This document shows positions 46,892 through 54,866 of a stretch of 64,000 nt of DNA, piece by piece. The translations under genes and the position numbers were made by a program. The stretch's first letter is position 1; every line of letters starts with the position of its first letter. Where the stretch lies: positions 231,780 through 295,779 of the forward strand of contig NZ_JBHUGH010000006.1 of assembly GCF_042681825.1 (NCBI RefSeq), read 5' to 3'. The DNA is from Halodurantibacterium flavum (GTDB taxonomy: Bacteria; Pseudomonadota; Alphaproteobacteria; Rhodobacterales; Rhodobacteraceae). Below the pieces are notes generated by a model. The model worked only from the letters and a program-made list of their open reading frames with translations, was not told the origin of the DNA and did no database searches.

Positions 46892-46947
46892 TGCTCAGGC
46901 GGGGTGGCCTTCGCTACCCCGTCCACCACTGTCCCGTTTCCCACATC

Positions 46948-46976
46948 GCCCGGTCCTCGTGACCGGGCTTTTCTTT
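46948..46976 (+). terminator. Intrinsic terminator after parB
   Basis: GCCCGGTC and GACCGGGC form a perfect 8-pair stem with a 5-base loop, followed by TTTTCTTT. A textbook rho-independent terminator 56 bases after the parB stop. Confidence 0.9.
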
Positions 46977-47562
46977 CTGGTCTTTACGGTGGACATCTCT
47001 GCCGCTCCGTGACTGGCTGCCAACTGAGAAGCTCGGCCCAAAGCCGACCTTCTCTGTACTGGTGGGCGCCGCGGCGCGGCTTCGTCAAAGCGGCCGTTCG
47101 GGCCCCGCCGCGGCATTCCCAACGGTTCAAGGTCGGCAGAGCGGACCTTTTTGCCGTTCGCCGCGAGTGCTCGATTTGCGCTGCGGCGGCAAAGGCCCTC
47201 AGGAGAGAGCGCGGAGAGCCGACCTCCGCGGCGTCTTGGACAAATGCCAGTGATGCGCAGGAAGTGGATGCGGCTCGCGGCGCCCCGTACCTCTCGCGCT
47301 TCCGGCAAAGTCGCCGACGTTGGACCGAAGCGCAACCAACAGCAGATCTGGGCGCTCCCGACCCGTGGTCCCGGCTCAGTGACAAGCTAATATCGCACGT
47401 AGGCCATTGAAAATCTGTCAGGCGAACACCATCTATAAGAAGCCTAAGTTTCTTCTCTTCGTTATTCCGCCGCCATTGGCTTGGTTTCGGTTGATCGGCT
47501 TGGATCGACTATGCCGGGCTGCCGCGATCGTGTGGGCAGCGTTCATCAAGGAGACCACGGAT
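46977..47562. other. Non-coding stretch between parB and cspA
   Basis: Several overlapping open frames on both strands exist but none has a ribosome site or recognisable domain. Probably decayed sequence plus the long 5' leader of cspA, which in this family can control translation in the cold. Confidence 0.4.
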
Positions 47563-47769
47563 ATGGCCAATGGCACCGTGAAATGGTTCAACAGCACCAA
47601 AGGCTTCGGCTTCATTCAGCCTGGAAATGGCAGCAAGGATATTTTCCTGCACATCTCTGCCGTCGAACGCGGCGGGATCAGCCGGATTGAAGACGGTCAG
47701 GCTGTCACCTTCGACGTCGAGAGCGGTCGTGACGGTCGCGAATCCGCCACCAACCTGGCACTTGCGTGA
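47563..47769 (+). CDS. Cold-shock protein (CspA family)
   Basis: A 68-residue single cold-shock domain with both RNA-binding motifs, KGFGFIQ (RNP1) and DIFLHIS (RNP2). It acts as an RNA chaperone. The ATG at 47563 has AAGGAG 8-14 bases upstream and gives the usual MANGTVKWFNSTKGFGFI start. It overlaps the next small gene by GTGA. As part of the cargo block it may be a second copy of a chromosomal gene. Confidence 0.95.
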   Translation: MANGTVKWFNSTKGFGFIQPGNGSKDIFLHISAVERGGISRIEDGQAVTFDVESGRDGRESATNLALA

Positions 47770-48005
47770 AGACGAAGCTGGAAGACCTGCTTAAAGGTGT
47801 TCCGGCTCAAGAAGGAAACGGTGGGCGGCTCTTGGCTCCCACGGTTTCCGCTTCGGCTGCAAAAGCCGCTGAGCCGGTGACTGCGATAGACAAGACGACC
47901 GCAAGCGCAAAGCGCTTGCTTGATGACGAGGCTCTGGTCCGGCACGGAAAAACGGCTCGCCTGAAGGCTGCCCGCGAGGCTCGCGACAAGGGCGAAGACG
48001 ACTGA
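47766..48005 (+). CDS. Small basic protein coupled to cspA
   Basis: A 79-residue Lys/Ala-rich protein whose GTG start overlaps the cspA stop (GTGA). It is largely helical and disordered-looking (ASAKRLLDDEALVRHGKTAR). No domain recognised. Coupling to cspA suggests a related RNA-binding or stress function; this is inference. Confidence 0.6.
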   Translation: MKTKLEDLLKGVPAQEGNGGRLLAPTVSASAAKAAEPVTAIDKTTASAKRLLDDEALVRHGKTARLKAAREARDKGEDD

Positions 48006-48107
48006 TCTCCGGCCCCACGCCGCCGCTTTCCACGTTCCTGCCCGCGCGAAATTCTCCGAATGAATTCGTGTGGTTCATCGTAAACAAAACAACACGAGGA
48101 GACGGTC

Positions 48108-48272
48108 ATAGGCTATTCCCAGCCGAAAAAGCAACTCGATCTCAAGGAGTTCCTCAGCACTCCTGCGAAGAAACGTCCCAACAATCGCAAGTTTGGCGCA
48201 ATGAAGCCGCAAGCGGCAGCGTCGAAGCCGACCGCGACGTCGGCAATCGAACCGGACGACGCGGCAAACTGA
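48108..48272 (+). CDS. Possible small protein with an ATA start
   Basis: A 54-codon frame reads GYSQPKKQLDLKEFLSTPAK, then KRPNNRKFGAMKPQAAASKP and ends EPDDAAN. It has no ATG, GTG or TTG after the upstream stop, but an ATA stands 6 bases after AGGAG. Composition (Lys, Pro, Ala) is like the preceding small protein. Either ATA is used as a rare start, the true start was lost, or it is not translated. Confidence 0.4.
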   Translation: MGYSQPKKQLDLKEFLSTPAKKRPNNRKFGAMKPQAAASKPTATSAIEPDDAAN

Positions 48273-48476
48273 GCCTTGCGACGTCTCTGCCTCCGGATCC
48301 CGGAGCTGCATAACAGGGTTGGTTCCGAGCTTTCGGAGCCGACTGTATCCCCGATGCGGGACTTGGCACGACACACGTCGCGCCGAACAGGCGATCTCCT
48401 CCATTTTTGAAGAGCGTTGCGGACTGCCCTGCGGGGCAGGCTTCGCCGGGATCGCGTTAACAGACAAGGGAAACGA

Positions 48477-48728
48477 ATGTTTGAAATACAATGGGGTGCC
48501 CCGATCACCCTTTACTCGGCGCACAATTGTGTCGCGGAACGCTTCAGTACGATCGAAAAGGCGCGTCACTGGCTGCGCCGCAACTGGCCGATCGTGGACG
48601 ATGCGCGTCATGCCGCCTTGGAAAAGATCGACTCTGCCATGGACTGTATGAGCCCGGTGAAGGAAGCACGAAGCGCCTTCGTCGCTGCGGCATTGTCTGC
48701 CGGGTTCGTTCCCGACCGCGCGTCCTGA
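48477..48728 (+). CDS. DUF982-family protein
   Basis: An 83-residue protein matching DUF982: MFEIQWGAPITLYSAHN, then ERFSTIEKARHWLRRNWP and a helical end (AFVAAALSAGFVP). Common in Rhizobiales and Rhodobacterales plasmids and islands; function unknown. The ATG at 48477 is chosen over an earlier in-frame methionine because the family begins with this segment and ACAAGGGA precedes it. Confidence 0.8.
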   Translation: MFEIQWGAPITLYSAHNCVAERFSTIEKARHWLRRNWPIVDDARHAALEKIDSAMDCMSPVKEARSAFVAAALSAGFVPDRAS

Positions 48729-48821
48729 GGCCCGCCGGGCATTCCGAGACGCGCACTCACCAATGGAAGTTCGGTATCAGGTCAAGTACCTTGCGCTGGA
48801 ACCACTCTTCCGGCCAAACGC

Positions 48822-50036
48822 ATGTTACCCAATATTGATCCCCTCCAAGAAAGCATCCGGCAGGTCGATCTTGTCTCGGATCTTTCCATGATCCTCGATG
48901 CCTGCGGCACGGCAGCCGACATGGGGTTTGTCGCTGTCGCCCGCGTGACCGAAGACCGCTGGCTGACATGCGCGTCCCGCGATCAGGTGAATTTCGGCCT
49001 GACGCCCGGTGACGAGCTTGATGTCGCAACGACCATCTGCAGCGAAGTACGCGCCTGTCGCAGCAGCGTCATGATTCCGGATGTGGATGACAGCGCGGTC
49101 TATCGCGATCACCCCACGCCCCGGAAATATGGCTTCAAGAGCTACATCTCGGTTCCGATCCTCAGAAACGATGGGAGTATCTGGGGCACCCTCTGTGCTA
49201 TCGACCCTGAACCGCGCGAAATCGGGCCGCAGGCGGAACAGCTCTTCACGATCTTTGCCAGATCAATCGCCCGCGAGCTCGACCGCCAGGACGAGCTCGC
49301 CACGGGTCGGCAACAGATCGCAGAGGGTCGCGCCAGCCTTCAGACCGAGCGCGATACTGCACGGCTGCGGGAAGAATTCATTGCCATCGTCGGGCACGAC
49401 CTGCGCAATCCGATCGCTGCGGTCACATCTGGCTTGCGGATGATCGAGAAACGCGACCTGTCGCCGGAACGCAGGGCGATGCTGGTGCTCGAGATGCAGC
49501 GTGCCTTGACGCGGGCCAGCCAGATCATCACCAACCTGATGGATTTCGCCCGCGGCCGCCTTGGTGCCGGGATCGAGGTCAATGCGCCTGAGCCGGTCGA
49601 TCTCGCGCCGGTGTTCCGTGACGTGATCGGCGAGATCGAGCAGGTTGCCGGTCAGCCCGTGCATTCTTCGATCAACCTGCCGCGTGCGTTGGTCGCCGAT
49701 CCGCAGCGGCTTGGTCAGCTTTTGTCAAACCTTCTGGGCAATGCCGTGGCCCACGGTGCCCCCAATCAACCAATTACGGTCGACATCGCTGAGCGCGACG
49801 GTGAGCTGGTTGCCAGCGTCACGAACCAAGGCATGCCGATCCCGCCGGAGGTGCAAGCGTCATTGTTCCAGCCGTTCTCGCGCAATGAGAGCAAGCAGAA
49901 AAGCCTTCAGGGGCTCGGGCTTGGCCTTTATATCGCTTCGCAGATCGCATTGGCGCACGGAGGACGAATTGATGTTTCGTCTTCTGCGGAGGCAGGCACG
50001 ACCTTCACCCTCCATATGCCAGCCAAGCCTGCCTGA
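48822..50036 (+). CDS. GAF-domain sensor histidine kinase
   Basis: A soluble 404-residue kinase without membrane segments. A GAF domain covers about 20-150 (GFVAVARVTEDRWLTCASRD, CSEVRACRSSVMIPDVDDSA). A short coiled coil leads to the dimerisation box (AIVGHDLRNPIAAVTSGLRM) with phospho-acceptor His192, then the ATPase domain (NLLGNAVAHG, GLGLYIASQIALAHGG). The convergent receiver protein just downstream is a plausible partner. GAF cofactor (bilin, haem, nucleotide) unknown; no conserved bilin Cys motif was clear. Confidence 0.9.
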   Translation: MLPNIDPLQESIRQVDLVSDLSMILDACGTAADMGFVAVARVTEDRWLTCASRDQVNFGLTPGDELDVATTICSEVRACRSSVMIPDVDDSAVYRDHPTPRKYGFKSYISVPILRNDGSIWGTLCAIDPEPREIGPQAEQLFTIFARSIARELDRQDELATGRQQIAEGRASLQTERDTARLREEFIAIVGHDLRNPIAAVTSGLRMIEKRDLSPERRAMLVLEMQRALTRASQIITNLMDFARGRLGAGIEVNAPEPVDLAPVFRDVIGEIEQVAGQPVHSSINLPRALVADPQRLGQLLSNLLGNAVAHGAPNQPITVDIAERDGELVASVTNQGMPIPPEVQASLFQPFSRNESKQKSLQGLGLGLYIASQIALAHGGRIDVSSSAEAGTTFTLHMPAKPA

Positions 50037-50038
50037 AA

Positions 50039-50401
50039 TCACGGTATCCGAACAAGCGCCGAAACGATGTCGTTGGCTGCCAGGGGTTTTGCAAGAAATG
50101 GACTGTGTTGCGGCATCGTATGAGGTTCGGGAGGCGTGCCACCCGACATGATGATGATACGGCAATTGTCAGACCGCCGCCGCACTTCTGATGCGAGGGA
50201 GATACCGTTCATTTCACCGGGCATGTCGATATCGGTGACAAGAACATCGACCGCATCGCTGCCGTCCATGACGCGCAGTGCCGTTGCCGCATCTCCCGCT
50301 TCCAGAACGTTGTATCCCAAATCCGCAAGACCGAGCGCCAGGTCCATGCGAATTATCGGCTCGTCCTCGACAACGAGGATCGTCAGGCTCTTGTCGATCA
50401 T
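50039..50401 (-). CDS. Stand-alone response regulator receiver
   Basis: A 120-residue CheY-like receiver domain only. Acidic pocket Glu12-Asp13 is in VVEDEP, the phosphorylation site is Asp57 in VTDIDMPG, the Ser/Thr switch is in IIMSGG, and the Lys is in FLAKPL. It is convergent with the GAF kinase gene, 2 bases apart. An EcfG-type promoter lies 70 bases upstream. Probably a phospho-relay or output-by-binding protein. Confidence 0.9.
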   Translation of the reverse strand: MIDKSLTILVVEDEPIIRMDLALGLADLGYNVLEAGDAATALRVMDGSDAVDVLVTDIDMPGEMNGISLASEVRRRSDNCRIIIMSGGTPPEPHTMPQHSPFLAKPLAANDIVSALVRIP

Positions 50402-50995
50402 GCGGGCGTTCCAATGCTACAGGAGATCTGCAACGCAGCCCGCACTTGCGCGCCCTACGATACCAAGGCCAACGGTTCAGCGGGCCTAGGCGTTCCGTTT
50501 TCATTCACATCAGTGACATTTTTCGAGTGAAGCTGACGGGGCAGGCCAAACATCGTTCAGCCCAGTTCCACACCCCGTGACGAATATTGCGGGCTGAACC
50601 CGTGGTCGAGGCAAGGCGAAACTGTTCCCCGAAGAGAATGCCCTGCGCCCGGATACGATGATTGGATACACAATACGACCAGATGTCCTCGACCTTTTCA
50701 GACAGCGCCGTTGTAATTTAGGCGAGACTTCCCATATGTAGTCCAAGAACTACGCGAATATCCCAAATTTTGAGAGTTTCAGAGAAGAGCGGACCCCGCC
50801 GATTGTCCGGCAGTCGCTATCCCACGACCGGAACTCTCATCGGCCTGCGCGTTTCCGTAAAACGACCCTATCCTCAGACATCTGCCCAGCCCGCGTGGAC
50901 GTGCCTGGTGGGATGGCTGTCAGGCAGATCTGTGCTGCCTCGCCCTTGATCGAACAACTGCAACGACCTCTTGCGAGGTACTGAAAGGATCGTCC
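50402..50995. other. 594-base intergenic region
   Basis: Lies between two divergent starts. Besides the EcfG-type site it contains a weaker plus-strand match (GGAAC at 50830-50834, 15 bases, CGTT) upstream of the transglutaminase gene. No coding region recognised. Confidence 0.4.
50471..50496 (-). promoter_or_regulatory. EcfG-type general stress promoter before the receiver gene
   Basis: Read on the minus strand: GGAAC, 17 bases, CGTT. This is the consensus of the alphaproteobacterial general stress sigma factor EcfG/SigT. The last base of the -10 lies 70 bases before the receiver start. Confidence 0.6.
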
Positions 50996-51877
50996 GTGAA
51001 CAAGGACACCCGCCTCTTGTCGATGGCTGACGGCACGTCGGCGCTGCGCATGAATATCGGATGCCGCATCACCCACACCCTGACCCAGCCGACCCCATTG
51101 ATCGCGTTGCTGAATGTGCATTATTCGCGGTTCGGCGATCTCGAGCGCGCGGATTACCTCGTGACTCAGCCCAGCGTTCCACTCGAAAGCTACCGTGACG
51201 GCTTTGGCAACTGGTGTACGCGCATGGTGGCCCCTGCTGGCGAATTCACCCTGACGACCGACGGGATTTTCCGCGATGCAGGTCATCCAGACCCCCATTG
51301 CCCGGATGCACGGCAACATGCCGTGGAGGAGTTACCCTTCGATACGCTCGTCTACCTGCTGGGCAGCCGCTACTGCGATACGGACCTGTTGTCCGAGCGC
51401 GCATGGGAGCTGTTCGGAAAGACAGACCAGGGCTGGTCGCGGGTGCAGGCAATCTGCGACTATGTGCATGACACCATAACCTTCGACTACATGAAAGCCG
51501 ACGCAACCCGTACCGCGGCGCAGACATTGGCTGGCGGCTTTGGGGTCTGCCGCGATTTCACCCATCTCGGCATCGCGCTGTGCCGCTGCATGAACATTCC
51601 GGCCCGGTACTGCACAGGCTACCTGAGCGAGATCGGCGAACCGCTTCCCCATGCCGAAGACGATTTCGCTGCATGGATGGAGGTCTATCTGGGCGGCCAG
51701 TGGTGGGTGTTCGATCCCCGAAACAACAAACGGCGTACCGGGCGTATTCTCGTAGCGCGCGGCAGAGACGCCGCAGACGTGCCGCTGACACAGATCTTCG
51801 GGCCGGGAACCCTGTCCGGGTTCGAGGTGTGGACCCAGGAAGTTCACGGCGAAAGGACCGTCACGCCCGACACCTGA
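50996..51877 (+). CDS. Transglutaminase-like protein lacking the usual catalytic His
   Basis: A 293-residue protein. The N-terminal beta region (ITHTLTQPTPLIALLNVHYS) and the transglutaminase-like core (Cys185 in GFGVCRDFTHLGIALCRCMN) are clear, and Asp240 is in WVFDPRNN. The motif that usually reads D-F-H-A-W is DFAAW here, so the triad histidine is missing (Ala225). Related alphaproteobacterial proteins show DFSAW, so this may be the family norm. The GTG at 50996 or ATG at 51023 is the start. It heads a group with the zinc ribbon and the second transglutaminase. Confidence 0.82.
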   Translation: MNKDTRLLSMADGTSALRMNIGCRITHTLTQPTPLIALLNVHYSRFGDLERADYLVTQPSVPLESYRDGFGNWCTRMVAPAGEFTLTTDGIFRDAGHPDPHCPDARQHAVEELPFDTLVYLLGSRYCDTDLLSERAWELFGKTDQGWSRVQAICDYVHDTITFDYMKADATRTAAQTLAGGFGVCRDFTHLGIALCRCMNIPARYCTGYLSEIGEPLPHAEDDFAAWMEVYLGGQWWVFDPRNNKRRTGRILVARGRDAADVPLTQIFGPGTLSGFEVWTQEVHGERTVTPDT

Positions 51878-51953
51878 CCTTCAGGGCCGCAAACCACGTT
51901 CGGGGCGCGCGGCAACCGGCCCAGTCCTTTCAACCTTTCCAAGGAATTTTCAG

Positions 51954-52415
51954 ATGACCCTTCAAATCGAAATGACGACCCTTCCGCGCCTGTCAGGCGA
52001 GTATCCCATCAATCCTGCGTCACCGAATGATGATTTCGGCGGCCGACCGGCGTCCTGCAAACAGCATGACGCACGCGCCAGAGTCCTTGCCGCCCTGCGG
52101 CGATCAAACCTCGCCGGACGCAGCGCCGTTCAGATTTTGCCAGCAAGCAGCAGCGATGGCACCGAAGGCCTGCATCCGGACGGGGAGCCGACTGCACTCT
52201 ACGTCGAACGGATGTTGGCCGACCCGATGACCCGTCTTGTCATGCTGGCGGATGGTGTGTCGGAACACGAGATCAGGAGCCTCTATGGGACGCGCCTCCC
52301 GACGAGGATATGCGGGCGTGTCCGACCTGATACATCGGTCGTGGCAGTGCAGGAGAGGGTCATTCCCGAACCGGGGCCGCGACCGGGCACCCCTCGGCCT
52401 GGTATCGGTGAATGA
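51954..52415 (+). CDS. Hypothetical protein
   Basis: A 153-residue protein, Pro/Arg-rich at both ends, with a short helical centre (TALYVERMLADPMTRLVMLA, DGVSEHEIRSLYG). No domain recognised. A probable GGAA site precedes the start. Located between the two transglutaminase-like genes. May be real, since its middle is ordered and has few rare codons, but confidence is modest. Confidence 0.45.
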   Translation: MTLQIEMTTLPRLSGEYPINPASPNDDFGGRPASCKQHDARARVLAALRRSNLAGRSAVQILPASSSDGTEGLHPDGEPTALYVERMLADPMTRLVMLADGVSEHEIRSLYGTRLPTRICGRVRPDTSVVAVQERVIPEPGPRPGTPRPGIGE

Positions 52416-52485
52416 GCCTTGCAGGCGAACATCCTGCTCGGAAGGCTGCCAAGGCACAGGCTTTGGCGCGAAGAGGAAACGGCAC

Positions 52486-52701
52486 GTGACGGAAGGGCAC
52501 CCCACATTGCGCGAAGATCTGATCGCACCTGCCAAAGCGGACGTGGCTTCAGATCGCTTGTGCCTGTCTTGCCGCAAGACCTTTCCGAGCGAAGGGTTCG
52601 GACACCGGATCTGCCCTCGCTGCAAAGGGTCGAGTGCCTGGCGGAGTTCCGTCCAGGATCGCGGCTCGACCGGGCGCCAGCGCGGTGCCCGATCGTCGTG
52701 A
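52486..52701 (+). CDS. Small zinc-ribbon protein
   Basis: A 71-residue protein from a GTG at 52486 behind AGAGGAAA. It contains CLSCRKTFPSEGFGHRICPR then CKG, two CxxC pairs of a zinc ribbon (residues 27-48). Ser/Arg-rich tail. The overlapping frame on the same strand (52419-52712) has no such motif and is rejected. It lies just before the second transglutaminase gene. Function unknown; similar ribbons occur in stress gene groups of alphaproteobacteria. Confidence 0.55.
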   Translation: MTEGHPTLREDLIAPAKADVASDRLCLSCRKTFPSEGFGHRICPRCKGSSAWRSSVQDRGSTGRQRGARSS

Positions 52702-52708
52702 TGTCGCC

Positions 52709-53611
52709 ATGACCCGTCTGTGCATCACCCACAGGACACGCTATCGCTTTCACAACCCGGTGGATCTGGCTCCACACCGGATGATGCTGCGCCCCCGCGA
52801 GACACCCGATCTGAGGCTTCTTTCGTTCAAACTCGACATTCGGCCTGCGGCGCTCATCGACTGGTCGCATGACGTGGCCGGCAATGTCGTGGCTTTGGCC
52901 AGTTTCCAGTCCAGGGCGCAGGAGCTGGAAGTCCTGTCTCAGTCCCGCGTTGATCTGCGCGCGCCCGTCTGGCCGGTCTTTCCCATCTCGGCTTCCGCAG
53001 CATCCTATCCTTTCGTCTATTCGCCCGACGAAAGCACTGACCTCGGCGCGCTCATCCTGCCGCAGTACGAAGATCACCGGCAGCGTCTGCGAGGTTGGGT
53101 CGGGTCTATCGTCGCGACGAGGCCGACCGACACGCTGTCCCTTCTGAAGGACGTCAGCAACGCGATCACCACGCAGATCGCCTATCAGGGACGCGAAACC
53201 GAAGGCACACAGGGCCCGCTCGAGACGCTGGACCGTGGCTGGGGCACCTGCCGTGACTTCGCCGTACTTTTTGCCGAAGCCGTCCGGACCTTGGGGTTCG
53301 GAGCGCGGCTTGTCTCGGGTTACCTGTTCGATCCCTTCGAAAACAGGGTCGGAACAACGGAGGCGGGCGCAACCCATGCCTGGGTGGAGGTTTTTGTCCC
53401 GGGAGCGGGATGGATTCCATTCGATCCAACGAACAGGTCCTTCGGTTCCGCAAATCTCGTGTCCGTCGCTGTTGCCCGGAATATTCAACAAATCTCACCG
53501 GTTTCGGGCAGTTTCAGAGGCACCAACTCTGATTTCCGCGACCTTGACGTTACGGTGGATGTTCGCGCTGATGACAGTCACCAGAATGCGGACGTGAGCG
53601 AAGGAAACTGA
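52709..53611 (+). CDS. Transglutaminase family protein (canonical triad)
   Basis: A 300-residue protein with an N-terminal beta domain (CITHRTRYRFHNPVDLAPHR) and a transglutaminase core with the full triad: Cys in GWGTCRDFAVLFAEAV, His in GATHAWVEVF, Asp in WIPFDPTN. The overlap with the preceding zinc-ribbon gene's tail and the ATG at 52709 after GTCGTGATGTCGCC are acceptable. Probably a cysteine protease or crosslinking enzyme acting on a peptide; the N-terminal domain is common in such bacterial forms. Confidence 0.88.
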   Translation: MTRLCITHRTRYRFHNPVDLAPHRMMLRPRETPDLRLLSFKLDIRPAALIDWSHDVAGNVVALASFQSRAQELEVLSQSRVDLRAPVWPVFPISASAASYPFVYSPDESTDLGALILPQYEDHRQRLRGWVGSIVATRPTDTLSLLKDVSNAITTQIAYQGRETEGTQGPLETLDRGWGTCRDFAVLFAEAVRTLGFGARLVSGYLFDPFENRVGTTEAGATHAWVEVFVPGAGWIPFDPTNRSFGSANLVSVAVARNIQQISPVSGSFRGTNSDFRDLDVTVDVRADDSHQNADVSEGN

Positions 53612-54450
53612 TGAGGTGAAATCGGAAGACTGTGTTACGGAATTCGCGCATGGCCTTCGAGTATAGTCATTTTGACCTGTTTACCTGCGTCAAAACGCTA
53701 TCCGTACACCTGATTTTTTTACAGGTTCTGTGCCAACGAATTCTCGGTTTCTTGGCGATACTCTCCCTTGGCCTCGCGGCTCTACCACAACTCCACATCC
53801 CCGATGGACTTTGCGTCCGAAGCACTGACGCACCGAACGCGGCGAGATGGAAGAGGGTATGGCTAGCGAAAGCGGCCCGATGTCTGGATAGGGTCTGTTG
53901 TGACTGGCCTTCCGATGCTGCAACAACGAAATCAAACAATGTCGACGCGTTCAGTTTGGGCTCGAGGCCGCCTTTCAGCGGTGCAGCGCCAAGCCCGCGT
54001 TCGAGGTGGTCTGAATGTCGGCTTGCAACCTCACAGCTTGGAAGGCTCGCTGCTGCGGCGAAGGTCGGCTGTCCGCCCATCGGAACAGATACTCCGAGCT
54101 GCGTGGGCGTTTCGGAAGGGCTCATTGGCTCGCCCGACTTCTCCATCTCCAGCTTCACCATACCTTCGTTTCACCCTGCTCGAGCAAGCAGGTGGCATCC
54201 CCGACCGGGTCACGATCTTGATAGCCGCGTGGCGGCAAGGCTGGCCGGGCGAAGCATCTGCAGTGGGGGTCTCCGGCGCCTGTCGGATGCAAAACACCAC
54301 CCCCGCTTCCATTCGCTAACCTTGGTCTGATCCGTCTCTTTGACATTCAACCCCCGAGGGGTCGGCTTACGCATACTTGCCGCCCTCGGGGATTCGGAAA
54401 AAGTCCGAACGCCCGAGGGTGAGTGCAGATTCGGTCAGACACGTCGGGCG
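53612..54450. other. Non-coding or decayed 840-base stretch
   Basis: Open frames exist on both strands, up to 230 codons, but none has a credible domain, ribosome site or homogeneous codon use. Low-complexity Arg/Ser translations suggest they are chance. The region probably marks the right edge of the cargo block, just before the backbone genes resume. Confidence 0.45.
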
Positions 54451-54490
54451 CCTGTCGCGCGGGGAATGGTCCCCCGCCTCCAGAGACAGG
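54451..54490 (+). promoter_or_regulatory. Hairpin leader covering the ribosome site of the 54502 gene
   Basis: CCTGTC (54451-54456) pairs with GACAGG (54485-54490); an inner stem GCGGGG/CCCCGC (54459-54464 and 54472-54477) stacks within. The Shine-Dalgarno AGGAG (54488-54492) is partly inside the outer stem. Layout like the radC-type leaders, but the sequence differs. Confidence 0.5.
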
Positions 54491-54501
54491 AGCCAATCCC
54501 G

Positions 54502-54666
54502 ATGTCCTATGCAGATGCCACCGCTTTCGCCGCCAGCCTTGCCACCACTCTGATGGTCGAGATCGTCGTGTTTCAGGCCGGGGACGGAACCCACGGTGCC
54601 ATGCCCGCCGACGAGTTTGACGGCGATGAGGACATGGTGAAGCTGGAACTGGATCCATGGGAGTAA
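54502..54666 (+). CDS. Small acidic protein
   Basis: A 54-residue protein (SYADATAFAASLATTLMVEI, VVFQAGDGTHGAMPADEF) with an acidic end. AGGAG precedes the start at the right distance. It recurs on similar islands near the same backbone genes. No known function. A strong terminator follows. Confidence 0.6.
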   Translation: MSYADATAFAASLATTLMVEIVVFQAGDGTHGAMPADEFDGDEDMVKLELDPWE

Positions 54667-54691
54667 GGCGCGAAAGCGTCTCACCCCAAAC

Positions 54692-54722
54692 GGCCCGAGC
54701 GCGGAGACCCGCGCTTCGGGCC
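54692..54722 (+). terminator. Terminator after the 54502 gene
   Basis: GGCCCG/CGGGCC and AGCGCGG/CCGCGCT stack into a 13-pair stem with one bulged T and a 4-base loop (AGAC). T-poor tail (TTCAGTG). A second hairpin, ACCGGG/CCCGGT, follows at 54762-54779. Confidence 0.65.
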
Positions 54723-54810
54723 TTCAGTGCCTCTTGATGGTCCCCCATCGTCGGCAGCGGAACCGGGAACAAGCCCGGTCAGAGAGGAAGAGTCCGGGCC
54801 TTTCGGCTGT

Positions 54811-54852
54811 GACGGGTTGAGGGCTGGAGAGAGAGGCTCACCGGCGCCCGTC
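54811..54852 (+). ncRNA. Structured 5' leader, radC-motif-like (54867 gene)
   Basis: GACGGG (54811-54816) pairs with CCCGTC (54847-54852) and an inner GCTGG/CCGGC stem encloses AGAGAGAGGCTCA. The sequence nearly matches the leader of the ArdC-like gene over 45 bases, including the ATCCCGATG end, though the genes are unrelated. Confidence 0.65.
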
Positions 54853-54866
54853 ATGGAGTGATCCCG

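Noticed and set aside
46895..47410. Overlapping frames of 130-168 codons on both strands
   Set aside because: They overlap a strong terminator and each other, lack ribosome sites and translate into Arg/Ala-rich sequence.
50830..50853. A second EcfG-like promoter before the first transglutaminase gene
   Set aside because: The spacer is only 15 bases instead of 16-17 and it lies about 140 bases from the gene; mentioned only as a weak match.
53632..54330. A 232-codon frame that could be a membrane protein
   Set aside because: One hydrophobic stretch, then Ser/Pro/Arg-rich text with no domain and no ribosome site; other frames over the same bases are equally long.
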